Assembly (NCBI RefSeq): GCF_009797025.1
Contig: NZ_CP047027.1
Coordinates: forward strand, 2,108,001-2,172,000
DNA: 64,000 nucleotides
DNA from: Cellulophaga sp. L1A9
Lineage (GTDB): Bacteria > Bacteroidota > Bacteroidia > Flavobacteriales > Flavobacteriaceae
Direction of reading: 5' to 3'
Below, piece after piece: positions 25,176-33,440 of this stretch (position 1 is the stretch's first letter; every line of letters begins with the position of its first letter). A program made the position numbers and the translations under genes. The notes under the pieces were generated by a model, which was not told the DNA's origin, ran no database searches, and saw nothing but the letters and a program-made list of their open reading frames with translations.

Positions 25176-26249
25176 TTGAATTCCGAAAACTACATTAAAG
25201 GGCGAGGTGCGCAAAAGAACAACACGAACAAATTTTCAGAATTCAGCTACGAAACACGTGATGATTTTTTGGAATTTTGTCGCATTGAAGGGGAGGATGC
25301 CGACTCGAATAAAACGCAGTACCTTCCTATCTTTCCAAAAACTATTGTAAATAAGGTGACCAGTCCTGATATTGGGATGGAATATAGTATGAATCCCTAT
25401 CAAGGGTGTGAGCATGGCTGTATCTATTGCTATGCGCGTAATACGCATGAATTTTGGGGCTATAGTCCAGGTCTTGATTTTGAACGTACTATTTTAATCA
25501 AAAAAGATGCGCCAAAACTTTTGGAAGCAAAACTCAAAAGTAAAAGTTGGAAAGCTCAAACTATTGTTCTTTCTGGAAATACAGATTGTTACCAACCTGC
25601 CGAAAAGCGGTTTAAACTAACAAAAGCATGTTTAGCACTGTTTTTGAAATACAAACATCCTGTTGCAATTATTACTAAAAATGCGCTGATCCTTCGTGAT
25701 TTGGAGGTGTTAAAAGCATTAGCGGAAGATAATTTAATTCGCGTAAATATTTCTATAACGTCTTTGTCTGAAGAAACGCGAAGACTTTTAGAACCCAGAA
25801 CAGCAACCATAAAAAAACGATTGGAGACCATTAGAATTTTAAGTGAACACGGAATTCCGGTGAATGCTATGCTTGCTCCAATTATTCCAGGAATAAATAG
25901 TCATGAAATTATGAAGCTTGCTAAAGCGGTTTCAGAAAACGGAGCAATTTCTTTTGGTTTTACGGTCGTACGATTGAATGGCGCCATTGGACAAATATTT
26001 ACGGATTGGATAGAGAAAACAATGCCAGATAGCGCGGCAAAAGTGCTGCATCAAATTGAGGAATGTCATGGGGGGACTTTAAACGATAGTCGTTTTGGGA
26101 TACGTAGTAAAGGGGAAGGTGTTATAGCTACTCAAATTCATGATTTAATGCGTGTAGCAAAAAGAACCTACTTTAAGAATAAAGTGAGCCAACCTTTAAA
26201 TACAGAACTCCATGAGGAGTATAAAAACGGACAGTTGACATTGTTTTAA
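25176..26249 (+). CDS. PA0069-family radical SAM protein (Rv2578c-like)
   Basis: A radical SAM protein of about 357 residues. The cluster motif CEHGCIYCYARNTHEFW (C-x3-C-x2-C) follows PYQGCEHG. Other family marks are YIKGRGAQKN at the N terminus, GNTDCYQPAE, NISITSLSEETRRLLEPRTA and VRLNGAIGQIF. The reaction is unknown in the family. The reading frame is open from a TTG at 25131, but the family normally starts just before KGRGAQ, so the in-frame TTG at 25176 was chosen. An ATG at 25120 is in another frame and closes after 19 codons. Confidence 0.85.
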   Translation: MNSENYIKGRGAQKNNTNKFSEFSYETRDDFLEFCRIEGEDADSNKTQYLPIFPKTIVNKVTSPDIGMEYSMNPYQGCEHGCIYCYARNTHEFWGYSPGLDFERTILIKKDAPKLLEAKLKSKSWKAQTIVLSGNTDCYQPAEKRFKLTKACLALFLKYKHPVAIITKNALILRDLEVLKALAEDNLIRVNISITSLSEETRRLLEPRTATIKKRLETIRILSEHGIPVNAMLAPIIPGINSHEIMKLAKAVSENGAISFGFTVVRLNGAIGQIFTDWIEKTMPDSAAKVLHQIEECHGGTLNDSRFGIRSKGEGVIATQIHDLMRVAKRTYFKNKVSQPLNTELHEEYKNGQLTLF

Positions 26250-26325
26250 GACAAATTTAGCATTGACCTCTAGAAAGTTTTTACAGTTCCTTGCGTCTAA
26301 TGTTGTAGCACTAAAATTAGATACT

Positions 26326-27033
26326 ATGGAAATAAATATATGGTCAGATATCAGATGTCCCTTCTGTTATATCGGCAAAAGAAAGTTTGAAGCAGCTTTA
26401 GAAAGTTTCCCACATAAAGACCAGATAACGGTTCAGTGGAAAAGCTTTGAGTTAGACCCTTCTTTAGAAACAAAACCAGAAGTAGATTATACAGAATATT
26501 TTATAGAGCATAAGAATGTAGATCGTGATAGTGCATTAGCCATGTTTGCTAATGTTACGACTATGGCGAATGAGGTGGGTTTAAATTTTAATATTAAAGA
26601 TGGCGTAATTGCCAATTCCTTAAACGCACATAGATTATTGCATTATGCAAAAAAGGAAGGATATGCAGATGCTACAAAAGAGGCTTTATTAAAAGCACAG
26701 TTGATAGATGCAGAGAATATAGATGATAAAGAAAATCTTATTGTTTTGGCAAAAACTATCGGAATGGATGGTGATGCGGTAAAGGAGATGCTCAATTCTG
26801 ACGATTTTACGTATGAAGTGAGACAAGATGAACTAGAAGCTAGAAATCTTGGAATTAATGGTGTTCCGTTTTTTGTTTTAGATAATAAATACGGAATATC
26901 GGGAGCACAGCCTACCGAAGTTTTTGCTGAAGCATTAGATAATGCATGGAAAAAGCACACAGAAGAGAAACTTACTGTTTTACCTGTTGGTGAAACTGGT
27001 GGTTCTTGTGATGTAGAGGGAAATTGTAGTTAA
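26326..27033 (+). CDS. DsbA-family oxidoreductase (FrnE-like)
   Basis: A 235-residue thioredoxin-fold protein of the DsbA/FrnE group. MEINIWSDIRCPFCYIGKRK gives the active-site CPFC at residues 11-14, GVPFFVLDNKYGISGAQP supplies the cis-proline loop, and a second cysteine pair lies at the extreme C terminus (SCDVEGNC). The open frame extends upstream to a TTG at 26263, but the fold begins at the ATG at 26326. There is no signal peptide, so it is probably cytoplasmic, as for FrnE-type disulfide isomerases. Confidence 0.85.
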   Translation: MEINIWSDIRCPFCYIGKRKFEAALESFPHKDQITVQWKSFELDPSLETKPEVDYTEYFIEHKNVDRDSALAMFANVTTMANEVGLNFNIKDGVIANSLNAHRLLHYAKKEGYADATKEALLKAQLIDAENIDDKENLIVLAKTIGMDGDAVKEMLNSDDFTYEVRQDELEARNLGINGVPFFVLDNKYGISGAQPTEVFAEALDNAWKKHTEEKLTVLPVGETGGSCDVEGNCS

Positions 27034-27053
27034 GTGTTTTTTATGTTTCAATG

Positions 27054-27090
27054 AAAAAGGCTTGGAGTTTATTCCAAGCCTTTTTTTTTT
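27054..27090 (+). terminator. Intrinsic terminator after the DsbA-like gene
   Basis: Stem AAAAAGGCTTGGA / TCCAAGCCTTTTT with a 6-base loop, followed by a run of T. The IS element is inserted 5 bp downstream of the T run. Confidence 0.85.
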
Positions 27091-27094
27091 GTCC

Positions 27095-27119
27095 TGTCTC
27101 GTCCTGAAATAAGTTGACA
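27095..27119 (+). repeat. IS3-family left terminal inverted repeat
   Basis: 25-bp left end of the insertion sequence. It matches the reverse complement of 28383-28407 at all but four positions. The preceding TCC (27092-27094) is the target duplication. Confidence 0.9.
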
Positions 27120-27135
27120 TAAAATCGACTTATTC

Positions 27136-27528
27136 ATGAAACGTACAATTATTACAGTAAACAAGCGTACCCAGCGCGATTATAATCTGGGCTTTAAATT
27201 AAGTGTTGTCCATCAGGTTGAAAAAGGCGAGATGACTTATAAGCAGGCGCAGAAGGCTTATGGTATTCAAGGTAGAAGTACTGTTTTGGTTTGGCTGAGA
27301 AAACATGGTACATTAGATTGGAGCAAACCTATACGTCGTCAAATGCCAAAATCAAAAGAAACACCTGCACAGAAAATCAAACGCTTGGAGAGAGAGCTTT
27401 CCGATGAAAAATTGAGGAATAAAATTCTCAACACTATGATCGACATCTCTGATAAACAGTATGGTACTGCTATTAGAAAAAAGCATTTGCCCATTCAATC
27501 CAGCGCATCCGACAAGAACAACGATTAA
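27136..27528 (+). CDS. IS3-family transposase OrfA (helix-turn-helix subunit)
   Basis: A 130-residue DNA-binding part of the transposase. It contains a helix-turn-helix (FKLSVVHQVEKGEMTYKQAQ, then YGIQGRSTVLVWLRKHG) and a C-terminal leucine-zipper-like coiled coil (KIKRLERELSDEKLRNKIL) used for multimerisation in IS3 elements. The end of the gene carries the slippery sequence A-AAA-AAG at 27477-27483, at codons AGA-AAA-AAG, through which a fraction of ribosomes should enter the OrfB frame. Confidence 0.9.
   Translation: MKRTIITVNKRTQRDYNLGFKLSVVHQVEKGEMTYKQAQKAYGIQGRSTVLVWLRKHGTLDWSKPIRRQMPKSKETPAQKIKRLERELSDEKLRNKILNTMIDISDKQYGTAIRKKHLPIQSSASDKNND
27477..27483 (+). promoter_or_regulatory. 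Programmed -1 frameshift heptamer A-AAA-AAG
   Basis: The heptamer is in the correct phase of OrfA (AGA AAA AAG) and shifts into the OrfB frame. A stop codon of the OrfB frame (TAG at 27474-27476) lies directly upstream, and the frame is then open through OrfB. This is the standard IS3 arrangement for making the OrfAB transposase. Confidence 0.8.
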
Positions 27529-27548
27529 GTTTATCTCGTTGTTGTCGA

Positions 27549-28364
27549 TTGTTTGGGATAAGTAGACAAGCTGTCTACCAAGCAGAAAAACGTATCATAA
27601 AAAGAGATCAAGAGTTAGTAAAAGTAAAGAACTTGGTCGAAGGCCTTCGTAAGGATATGCCCAGGCTCGGTACACGAAAGTTGTATTATTTGTTAAAGGA
27701 TGAATTCGCAAAGCACAAATTAAAAATAGGAAGAGATGCCCTGTTTGGATATTTACGCTCAGAATCAATGCTTATAAAGCCAAGGAAGAATTACACCAAG
27801 ACAACAAACTCTAACCATTGGCTTAGAAAACATCCTAATCTGATGAAAGAAATCAAAGTTTCTAGACCAGAGGAATACTTCGTCAGTGATATTACATACA
27901 TTAAAAGTAGGGAGCGTACACATTATCTATCCTTGGTGACCGATGCCTATAGTAGAAAAATAATGGGGTATCATCTTAGTGACGATATGAGTGCCGAGAA
28001 TGTGGTAAAGGCAGTAAAAATGGCGAACAACAATAGATTAACGAACAAAGATATAATTCATCATTCCGATAGAGGATTGCAGTATTGCTCGGCCATATAC
28101 CAAAAAGAACTACAGCTAAGTAATATGACCCCATCAATGACAGATGGGTATGATTGCTACCAAAATGCATTGGCAGAACGAATGAACGGCATATTGAAAG
28201 GGGAATTCTTAATCTATAAATGTAACAGTGGTAAAGAGTTGAAAAAGCTCGTAGCAGAATCAATAAGAACGTATAATAACAAAAGACCACACTTGAGTCT
28301 AAAATATAAAACACCTAACTTTATACACAACAAAAAACCAGAGAAGCTAGCTTCTCTGGTTTAA
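27549..28364 (+). CDS. IS3-family transposase OrfB (DDE integrase domain)
   Basis: A 271-residue catalytic part of the transposase, normally made as an OrfAB fusion by -1 frameshifting. The HTH_21-type region (VEGLRKDMPRLGTRKLYYLL) is followed by the rve integrase core, with acidic residues in YFVSDITYIKS (D), IHHSDRGLQYCS (D) and NALAERMNGILKGE (E). The ending RPHLSLKYKTPNF is typical of IS3 OrfB. Without the frameshift, a weak internal start would be needed. It appears complete. Confidence 0.92.
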   Translation: MFGISRQAVYQAEKRIIKRDQELVKVKNLVEGLRKDMPRLGTRKLYYLLKDEFAKHKLKIGRDALFGYLRSESMLIKPRKNYTKTTNSNHWLRKHPNLMKEIKVSRPEEYFVSDITYIKSRERTHYLSLVTDAYSRKIMGYHLSDDMSAENVVKAVKMANNNRLTNKDIIHHSDRGLQYCSAIYQKELQLSNMTPSMTDGYDCYQNALAERMNGILKGEFLIYKCNSGKELKKLVAESIRTYNNKRPHLSLKYKTPNFIHNKKPEKLASLV

Positions 28365-28382
28365 TATTAATTATTTAAAAAC

Positions 28383-28407
28383 TGTCAACCTATTTTAGGA
28401 CGACTCA
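28383..28407 (-). repeat. IS3-family right terminal inverted repeat
   Basis: 25-bp right end of the insertion sequence, followed by the TCC target duplication (28408-28410). It ends 5 bp before the stop codon of the neighbouring minus-strand gene. Confidence 0.9.
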
Positions 28408-28412
28408 TCCTA

Positions 28413-29837
28413 TTATTTTAATTCCCAACCTTTACGATACGTCCCTTTTACCCATTCATTGGCTTTTTCATAATTGGTTACGCGCATGTTTTCTCCATCC
28501 CATAGAATTTTACGTCTACCGGGATATGCAAAAGGTTCCCAATCGCCAATTTTTTTACCAGGAATTAATTCTTTGTATTGATATGCTTTAATGGCCAAGT
28601 TGCCCATGAGAACAGCTTCTGTTAAGGGTCCTGATTTAGAAAAATCTGATGAGGTTGTCGTGCCTTTGAGGCATCCGTTTACAAAATTCATAGCATGTCC
28701 AGCAGTATCTCCTTCAATCCTTGTTAAGCTTGGTTTTGGCGGATTAAACATGCTCATGGTTTCAGAAGGCAGTAAACGTGCATTTCTAGAATAGGTATCC
28801 GTTACAAGAATTCCTTTAGTGCCATAAAATATACTTCCGCCACCATTATCCCCAATGGTTTCACCAGTTTTTAATTCGTCAGGTAGGTCTGGTTTTAGCC
28901 CCCCGTCATACCAATTCAAAGCGATATCTCCATGTGCTTCCGTATTAAATTTTAGACGTACAATAGATGATGCTGGGCAAGATTGGTGGTAATCTGCCTC
29001 TACAAAATCGCCCACCCAATTTGTGGTACAACTGGCTTCTGCTTCAGTGGGGTAGCCTAGTCCTAAGGTACTAAAAGGGGTTTCCATGATATGACACCCC
29101 ATATCGCCTAAAGCTCCTGTGCCAAAATCCCACCAGCCACGCCATTTAAAAGGCAAATACCCTGAGTAGAACGGTCTGTCTGCTGCAGGACCTAGCCATA
29201 AATTCCAATCCAATTCTTTTGGAATAGGATCTCCTCCTTTTGGTAGGGGAATTCCTTGGGGCCAAACGGGTCTATTGGTCCAGCAGTCTACCTTTTGTAT
29301 TTTACCAATAAAACCAGAATCTATCCATTCTTTTGCTTGTCTACTGCCGTCACTAGAGGCACCTTGGTTTCCCATTTGAGTAACAATGCCATTTTCTTTA
29401 GCAACTTTCGTCATCAAACGTGCTTCATGAATATTGTGTGTTAATGGCTTTTCTACATAAGCATGCTTTTTTGCTCGCATAAAAGGTAAGGCTATTGTGG
29501 CATGGGTATGATCTGGTGTTGCGACCATGATGGCATCAATATCTTTAAGATGCTTGTCGTAAACTGTTCTAAAATCTTTATATAGTTTTGCTTTAGGATG
29601 TAGTTTTTTACTGTCTTTAACTTGACGGTAATCTACATCGGCATAGGCAATAAATTTTACTTTCTTGGTATTGGTAAGGTCATTAATTACTCCTCCGCCT
29701 CGGCCTCCTATACCGAAGCCAGCCATATAGAGGGTGTCACTAGGTGGAATATGATTTTTACCAAGAACAAAGTTGGGTACAATGGAGAATACAGCTGTGG
29801 CTGCAGCTGAATTTTTAATAAATTTTCTTCTTTGCAT
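28413..29837 (-). CDS. Gfo/Idh/MocA-family oxidoreductase with Tat signal
   Basis: A 474-residue exported NAD(P)-dependent oxidoreductase. It begins MQRRKFIKNSAAATAVFSIV, a twin-arginine signal of the kind found on periplasmic members in Bacteroidota. The Rossmann part shows GFGIGGRGGGVIND and YADVDYRQVK; VATPDHTHATIA and VEKPLTHNIHEARLM give the EKP motif with the catalytic Lys. The large C-terminal domain has WWDFGTGALGDMGCHIM. Relatives act on sugars, inositols or glycosaminoglycan-type residues, and some are glycosidases that use NAD+. The substrate is unknown. The 3' end lies 5 bp from the IS right end, but the coding sequence is not interrupted. Confidence 0.88.
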   Translation of the reverse strand: MQRRKFIKNSAAATAVFSIVPNFVLGKNHIPPSDTLYMAGFGIGGRGGGVINDLTNTKKVKFIAYADVDYRQVKDSKKLHPKAKLYKDFRTVYDKHLKDIDAIMVATPDHTHATIALPFMRAKKHAYVEKPLTHNIHEARLMTKVAKENGIVTQMGNQGASSDGSRQAKEWIDSGFIGKIQKVDCWTNRPVWPQGIPLPKGGDPIPKELDWNLWLGPAADRPFYSGYLPFKWRGWWDFGTGALGDMGCHIMETPFSTLGLGYPTEAEASCTTNWVGDFVEADYHQSCPASSIVRLKFNTEAHGDIALNWYDGGLKPDLPDELKTGETIGDNGGGSIFYGTKGILVTDTYSRNARLLPSETMSMFNPPKPSLTRIEGDTAGHAMNFVNGCLKGTTTSSDFSKSGPLTEAVLMGNLAIKAYQYKELIPGKKIGDWEPFAYPGRRKILWDGENMRVTNYEKANEWVKGTYRKGWELK

Positions 29838-29856
29838 AATAAGTTAGTTTGAGTAT

Positions 29857-29873
29857 GTGTATTAAAAATACAC
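29857..29873. promoter_or_regulatory. Inverted repeat GTGTATT-AAA-AATACAC (candidate operator)
   Basis: A perfect 7-3-7 dyad 19 bp upstream of the Gfo/Idh/MocA start codon. Its position and symmetry suit a repressor site, but the regulator is unknown. Confidence 0.4.
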
Positions 29874-29963
29874 GATATTTTGCTAATTATGCACCATATG
29901 AGGTAAGTATGTAAGGGAGTTCTGGGTTAGAATTGAAATTTAGTAGCGACAGCTTATGCAGCG

Positions 29964-30629
29964 TTATAAGGACTGCGGATTCCATTCTTTGTAAAATTGC
30001 TCTAGATAATCAAGCATAAACTGGTGTCGTTGTTCTGCAAGAATCTTCCCATTTTTGGTATTCATTTTATCTTTTAAGAGCAATAACTTTTCGTAAAAAT
30101 GATTTATGGTAGGTGCGCTAGATTTCTTATAGGCTTCTTTGGTCATTTTTAGATTGGGTATTATAGCGGGATTGTAGAGTTCCCTATTTTTAAAACCGCC
30201 ATAATTAAATGCCCGCGCAATACCAATAGCTCCAAGAGCATCTAAACGATCTGCGTCTTGAATAATGTCTAATTCTTTGGATGTGAATTTTGCGACTTCT
30301 TTTTCTAAAGTCTTTTTAAAAGAGATATTATCAATGATTAAGACAACATGTTCAATAATATTTTTGTCAACATTTAAAGAATTCAAAAACTCCTGCGCCA
30401 GTTTAGGGCCAATGGTTTCGTCTCCATCATGAAACTTTGCATCGGCTATATCATGAAGTAAAGCACCAAGGCTTACTACGAGAAGGTCTATATCTTTTTC
30501 GTCTTTAGCAATTAATAATGAGTTTCTAAATACGCGTTGAATATGAAACCAGTCATGACCGCCTTCTGCGCCTTGCAAAGTTTCTTTTACAAAGGCAATT
30601 GTTTCTTCTACAATAGCAGTATTTGTCAT
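29964..30629 (-). CDS. HD-domain phosphohydrolase
   Basis: A 221-residue cytoplasmic HD-superfamily hydrolase of the YedJ type. The metal-binding residues are visible as GGHDWFHIQRV, GALLHDIADAKF (the HD pair) and IIQDADRLDALGAIGIARAF. Members act on nucleotides or phospho compounds; the substrate here is unknown. It is 1 bp downstream of plsC, so the two are co-transcribed on the minus strand. Confidence 0.85.
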   Translation of the reverse strand: MTNTAIVEETIAFVKETLQGAEGGHDWFHIQRVFRNSLLIAKDEKDIDLLVVSLGALLHDIADAKFHDGDETIGPKLAQEFLNSLNVDKNIIEHVVLIIDNISFKKTLEKEVAKFTSKELDIIQDADRLDALGAIGIARAFNYGGFKNRELYNPAIIPNLKMTKEAYKKSSAPTINHFYEKLLLLKDKMNTKNGKILAEQRHQFMLDYLEQFYKEWNPQSL

Positions 30630-31361
30630 TTAAATATGTACTCCAGTGGTTATTACTTTTTCTATTTGTGCCGTTAATGCATCAAGATCACCAGTGTTTT
30701 CTATGGGTTGATGTACATCTAAGGTAATATGACTTCCTAAACCGTTAGGGAATTTTCCGTAGCGAAGCGTTTTCCAAGAGTTGTTAATACTAATGGGGAC
30801 GATTAACGCGGATGGTGCATTCTTTATCAATAGTTTTAAGCCTGTAGTTTGAAAAGGCTTAGGGTGCCCTGTTCGGCTTCTTGTTCCTTCAGGGAAAATT
30901 ACAGCGCTTCTATGATGTTTTTCAATATACTGCCCTAATTTTATAATCTGACTTAGTGCCTGTTTGCTATCTTTTCTATCAATTAAAACAGAACCTCCGT
31001 GAACAAGATTGTATGAAACACTAGGGATGCCTTTTCCAAGCTCTATTTTGCTGACAAATTTCGGATGGTTTTTACGCATGTACCAAATTAATGGTGGAAT
31101 GTCAAGCATACTCTGATGGTTTGCAACAATAATTAAAGGTCTATCTGTAGGAATTTTGTAAGGGTTATTAAAACTATATCTTGTTCCAATAATAAGCGAA
31201 CATCGCATTAAAGATAAGTTAAGCACGCTCACCACCCTTTTTAATCCAGGGTAGCCAAATATCGTATTAGCCAACCACTGAATGGGGTGAAAAATTAAAA
31301 GCGTTAACCCAAAACAAACAAGGTATACTGCACTGAGCGGATATGCGAGAATCTTTTGCAT
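30630..31361 (-). CDS. plsC: 1-acyl-sn-glycerol-3-phosphate acyltransferase
   Basis: A 243-residue membrane acyltransferase that makes phosphatidic acid from lysophosphatidic acid. An N-terminal helix (PLSAVYLVCFGLTLLIFHPI) precedes the catalytic VANHQSMLDIPPLIW (H-x4-D), RKDSKQAL and IFPEGTRSRTG (the acyl-acceptor site), with LIVPISINNSW near the end. It lies directly downstream of a terminator on the minus strand, so it probably has its own promoter. Confidence 0.9.
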   Translation of the reverse strand: MQKILAYPLSAVYLVCFGLTLLIFHPIQWLANTIFGYPGLKRVVSVLNLSLMRCSLIIGTRYSFNNPYKIPTDRPLIIVANHQSMLDIPPLIWYMRKNHPKFVSKIELGKGIPSVSYNLVHGGSVLIDRKDSKQALSQIIKLGQYIEKHHRSAVIFPEGTRSRTGHPKPFQTTGLKLLIKNAPSALIVPISINNSWKTLRYGKFPNGLGSHITLDVHQPIENTGDLDALTAQIEKVITTGVHI

Positions 31362-31372
31362 AGTACAAAAAT

Positions 31373-31404
31373 AAAAAACCGCTCTATATAGAACGGTTTT
31401 TAAA
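31373..31404 (-). terminator. Intrinsic terminator of the bacilliredoxin gene (minus strand)
   Basis: AAAAACCG and CGGTTTTT flank a symmetric TCTATATAGA core. Read on the minus strand the hairpin is followed by a T-rich tract, 53 bp after the bacilliredoxin stop and just before plsC. Confidence 0.7.
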
Positions 31405-31456
31405 ATAAAAATTTTATTGTTTCATTTAAAACGTACAAATGTACTAGGTTTTAAAA

Positions 31457-31867
31457 TTAACAGAATTCGTCGTAAGCAGCCATTAAATTATCTGCAATAA
31501 CTTCTGCTGGTCTACCTTCAATGTGGTGACGCTCAATCATATGAACCAATTCTCCGTTTTTAAACAAAGCCATACTTGGCGATGATGGAGGAAAAGGAAT
31601 CATTAAACTTCTAGCTTTATCAACAGCGTCAAAATCTACACCAGCAAAAACAGTAACAATATGGTCCGGTTTTTTGCTATTGGTTAAACTAAATTTTGCT
31701 GCTGGTCTTGCATTTGCTGCGGCACAACCACAAACAGAATTTACAACAACTAATGTTGTTCCTTCTGCATTAACAGCTTTTTCCACTGCTTCAGCGGTAT
31801 GTAATTCTTCAAACCCAGCAGATGCTAGGTCTTCTCTCATCGGTTTTACTAATTCTGCAGGATACAT
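31457..31867 (-). CDS. BrxA/BrxB-family bacilliredoxin
   Basis: A 136-residue thioredoxin-fold protein that removes bacillithiol (or a related low-molecular-weight thiol) from mixed disulfides. The active site CGC is at residues 46-48 in VVVNSVCGCAAANARPA. FAGVDFDAVDKAR and PFPPSSPSMALFKNGELVHM complete the family pattern (YphP/YqiW, DUF1346). A further Cys is the last residue. It is a single-gene unit with its own -7 box and terminator. Confidence 0.92.
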   Translation of the reverse strand: MYPAELVKPMREDLASAGFEELHTAEAVEKAVNAEGTTLVVVNSVCGCAAANARPAAKFSLTNSKKPDHIVTVFAGVDFDAVDKARSLMIPFPPSSPSMALFKNGELVHMIERHHIEGRPAEVIADNLMAAYDEFC

Positions 31868-31900
31868 AGTCTTTTTTTTTAATCAATTTATATAAGTTAT

Positions 31901-31908
31901 CAAAGATA
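31901..31908 (-). promoter_or_regulatory. Candidate -7 box (TATCTTTG) of the bacilliredoxin gene
   Basis: The minus strand reads TATCTTTG, a full match to TAnnTTTG, 34 bp upstream of the bacilliredoxin start codon. Confidence 0.55.
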
Positions 31909-31976
31909 ACCAATTTGTCTTAGTTCATCTCTACTCCTTAACTTTTCATTAGAGCATTTTTTGTAATTGAAAATTA

Positions 31977-31984
31977 TATCTTTG
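31977..31984 (+). promoter_or_regulatory. Candidate -7 box (TATCTTTG) of the TerB-DnaJ gene
   Basis: A full match to TAnnTTTG ending 18 bp before the ATG at 32003. A TTTTTTG run lies about 13 bp upstream, which is shorter than the usual spacing. Confidence 0.5.
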
Positions 31985-32002
31985 GCCTAAATTTTTTAAA
32001 GC

Positions 32003-32683
32003 ATGAAATGGATTTTACTTCTCGTTATATTTTATATACTCCAAAAAGTATTTAGTAAAACAAAAAAACCAAATTTTTCACAAAACGCTAAATCGGTAAG
32101 CCCAGAAGATTTTGAACTGAATTTACTTTCGCTTTGTTCCATTGTTATTAAAGCAGATGGGAAAGTGAGCCAGAGTGAAATGGAATATGTGCAGCGTTAT
32201 TTTGTGGCCACCTATGGTAAGGATAAAGCCAACGCAATATTCAGAACGTTTAATGAGGTTATAAAAAAGAGAGAAATATCTGCGCAACGTATTTGCGATT
32301 ACATGAATCAACGTACAAGAGTAGAGGTGCGTTTACAACTAATTCATTTCTTATTTGCAATAGCACAAGCAGATGGGTCTGTTAGTACTGCTGAAATAAA
32401 TAAAATACAGGAAATTGCAGGCTATTTAAGAATTGGTCGCAATGAATTTGAAAGCATAAAAGCGATGTTTATTAAGTCTGCTGATAATGCGTACAAAATT
32501 TTAGAGATAGAAAAATCTGCTACAGATAATGAAGTTAAAAAAGCCTATAGAACTATGGCTAAAAAGTATCATCCAGACCGTGTTATTACAGATAATGAAG
32601 CGATTAAGAAAGGCGCGGAAGAGAAGTTTAAAGAAGTCCAGATTGCTTATGAAACCATACAGAAAGAACGTGGGATTAATTAA
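32003..32683 (+). CDS. DjlA-like TerB-DnaJ membrane co-chaperone
   Basis: A 226-residue protein with three parts: a short N-terminal membrane anchor ([15 protein letters not shown]), a helical TerB-like domain (residues about 35-155, with [17 protein letters not shown] and [20 protein letters not shown]), and a C-terminal J domain ([28 protein letters not shown]). The HPD tripeptide needed to stimulate DnaK is present. This is the order found in DjlA, a membrane-anchored co-chaperone. No dnaK is nearby. Confidence 0.88.
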   Translation: MKWILLLVIFYILQKVFSKTKKPNFSQNAKSVSPEDFELNLLSLCSIVIKADGKVSQSEMEYVQRYFVATYGKDKANAIFRTFNEVIKKREISAQRICDYMNQRTRVEVRLQLIHFLFAIAQADGSVSTAEINKIQEIAGYLRIGRNEFESIKAMFIKSADNAYKILEIEKSATDNEVKKAYRTMAKKYHPDRVITDNEAIKKGAEEKFKEVQIAYETIQKERGIN

Positions 32684-32767
32684 GGTTAAACTTTTTAAAA
32701 AGGAGTATTAATGCTTTAAAATTTTACAAAAATGGTATTATTTTAAGGGCTTGTAAAAGAATTTTTT

Positions 32768-33352
32768 ATGGAAGATTTTTGGTTTTATATAAAAATGGGA
32801 TTAGATCATGTACTAGATCTTTCTGCTTATGATCACATTCTATTTTTAGCAGCTCTAGCAATCCCGTTTACCTTTAAAAGCTGGAAGAAAGTATTAATTT
32901 TGGCCTCTATTTTTACGTTTACCCATTGTTTGTCTTTGGCTTTATCTACGTTTGATGTGGTTGTGGTTGATGTGGGTTTTATTGAATTCTTAATTCCAGT
33001 AACTATATTTCTTACGGCAATTTTTAATTTAATCTATGTAAAATCAGACCTACACCATAAAAGCATTCTATTGCACGCCGTAGCAACGGCTTGCTTTGGT
33101 CTAATCCATGGATTTGGCTTTTCAAATTATTTTAAAATGCTGATGGCGGAAGAAGATGATAAGGTAACGCCCTTATTGGGCTTTGCTTTAGGGATAGAAC
33201 TTTCTCAATTGGTGATTGTAATGACTGTTTTAATTTTGGCTTGGGTGCTACAAAATATGTTCAAGCTTAAACAATCATTATATATTATAATCGCATCTAT
33301 AGTTGTGCTTTTAATCACAATTCCAATGTTGATGAATACTTTTCCTTTTTGA
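32768..33352 (+). CDS. HupE/UreJ-family membrane protein
   Basis: A 194-residue polytopic membrane protein with about six hydrophobic segments. MGLDHVLDLSAYDHILFLAA at the start and ATACFGLIHGFGFSNYFK with ALGIELSQLVIVM in the second half match the HupE/UreJ_2 family. The conserved H and D residues are the kind thought to bind nickel or another metal. Members are linked to hydrogenase or urease, but no such genes are present here, so the transported ion is unknown. Confidence 0.85.
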   Translation: MEDFWFYIKMGLDHVLDLSAYDHILFLAALAIPFTFKSWKKVLILASIFTFTHCLSLALSTFDVVVVDVGFIEFLIPVTIFLTAIFNLIYVKSDLHHKSILLHAVATACFGLIHGFGFSNYFKMLMAEEDDKVTPLLGFALGIELSQLVIVMTVLILAWVLQNMFKLKQSLYIIIASIVVLLITIPMLMNTFPF

Positions 33353-33440
33353 TTTTCTCTTAAAATTAACCCTAAGTGGTTGTAGAGATAGCTGAAAGCA
33401 GGTATCTTAGTACTTTATTTAAATAGGCTTTGTCGCTTTT

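Larger units (their letters stand above)
27095..28407 (+). mobile_element. Intact IS3-family insertion sequence, 1,313 bp
   Basis: Terminal inverted repeats of 25 bp lie at 27095-27119 (TGTCTCGTCCTGAAATAAG, then TTGACA) and 28383-28407 (reverse complement TGAGTCGTCCTAAAATAGG, then TTGACA), with 21 of 25 positions equal. Both ends are TG...CA as in IS3. A 3-bp target duplication TCC flanks the element (27092-27094 and 28408-28410). Inside are OrfA and OrfB in the -1 arrangement with a slippery heptamer. All parts appear intact, so it is probably functional. It sits between the DsbA-like gene terminator and the 3' end of a Gfo/Idh/MocA gene, in a position that damages no gene. Confidence 0.95.

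Noticed and set aside
25120..25178. ATG at 25120 as the start of the radical SAM gene
   Set aside because: It is in another frame and ends after 19 codons; the family start lies near KGRGAQ in the frame used.
27095..28407. A larger composite transposon around the IS
   Set aside because: Only one IS copy is present, and neither flank shows cargo genes or a second set of ends.
32768..33352. HupE/UreJ protein as evidence for a hydrogenase or urease locus
   Set aside because: No structural or accessory genes of either enzyme are in the window.
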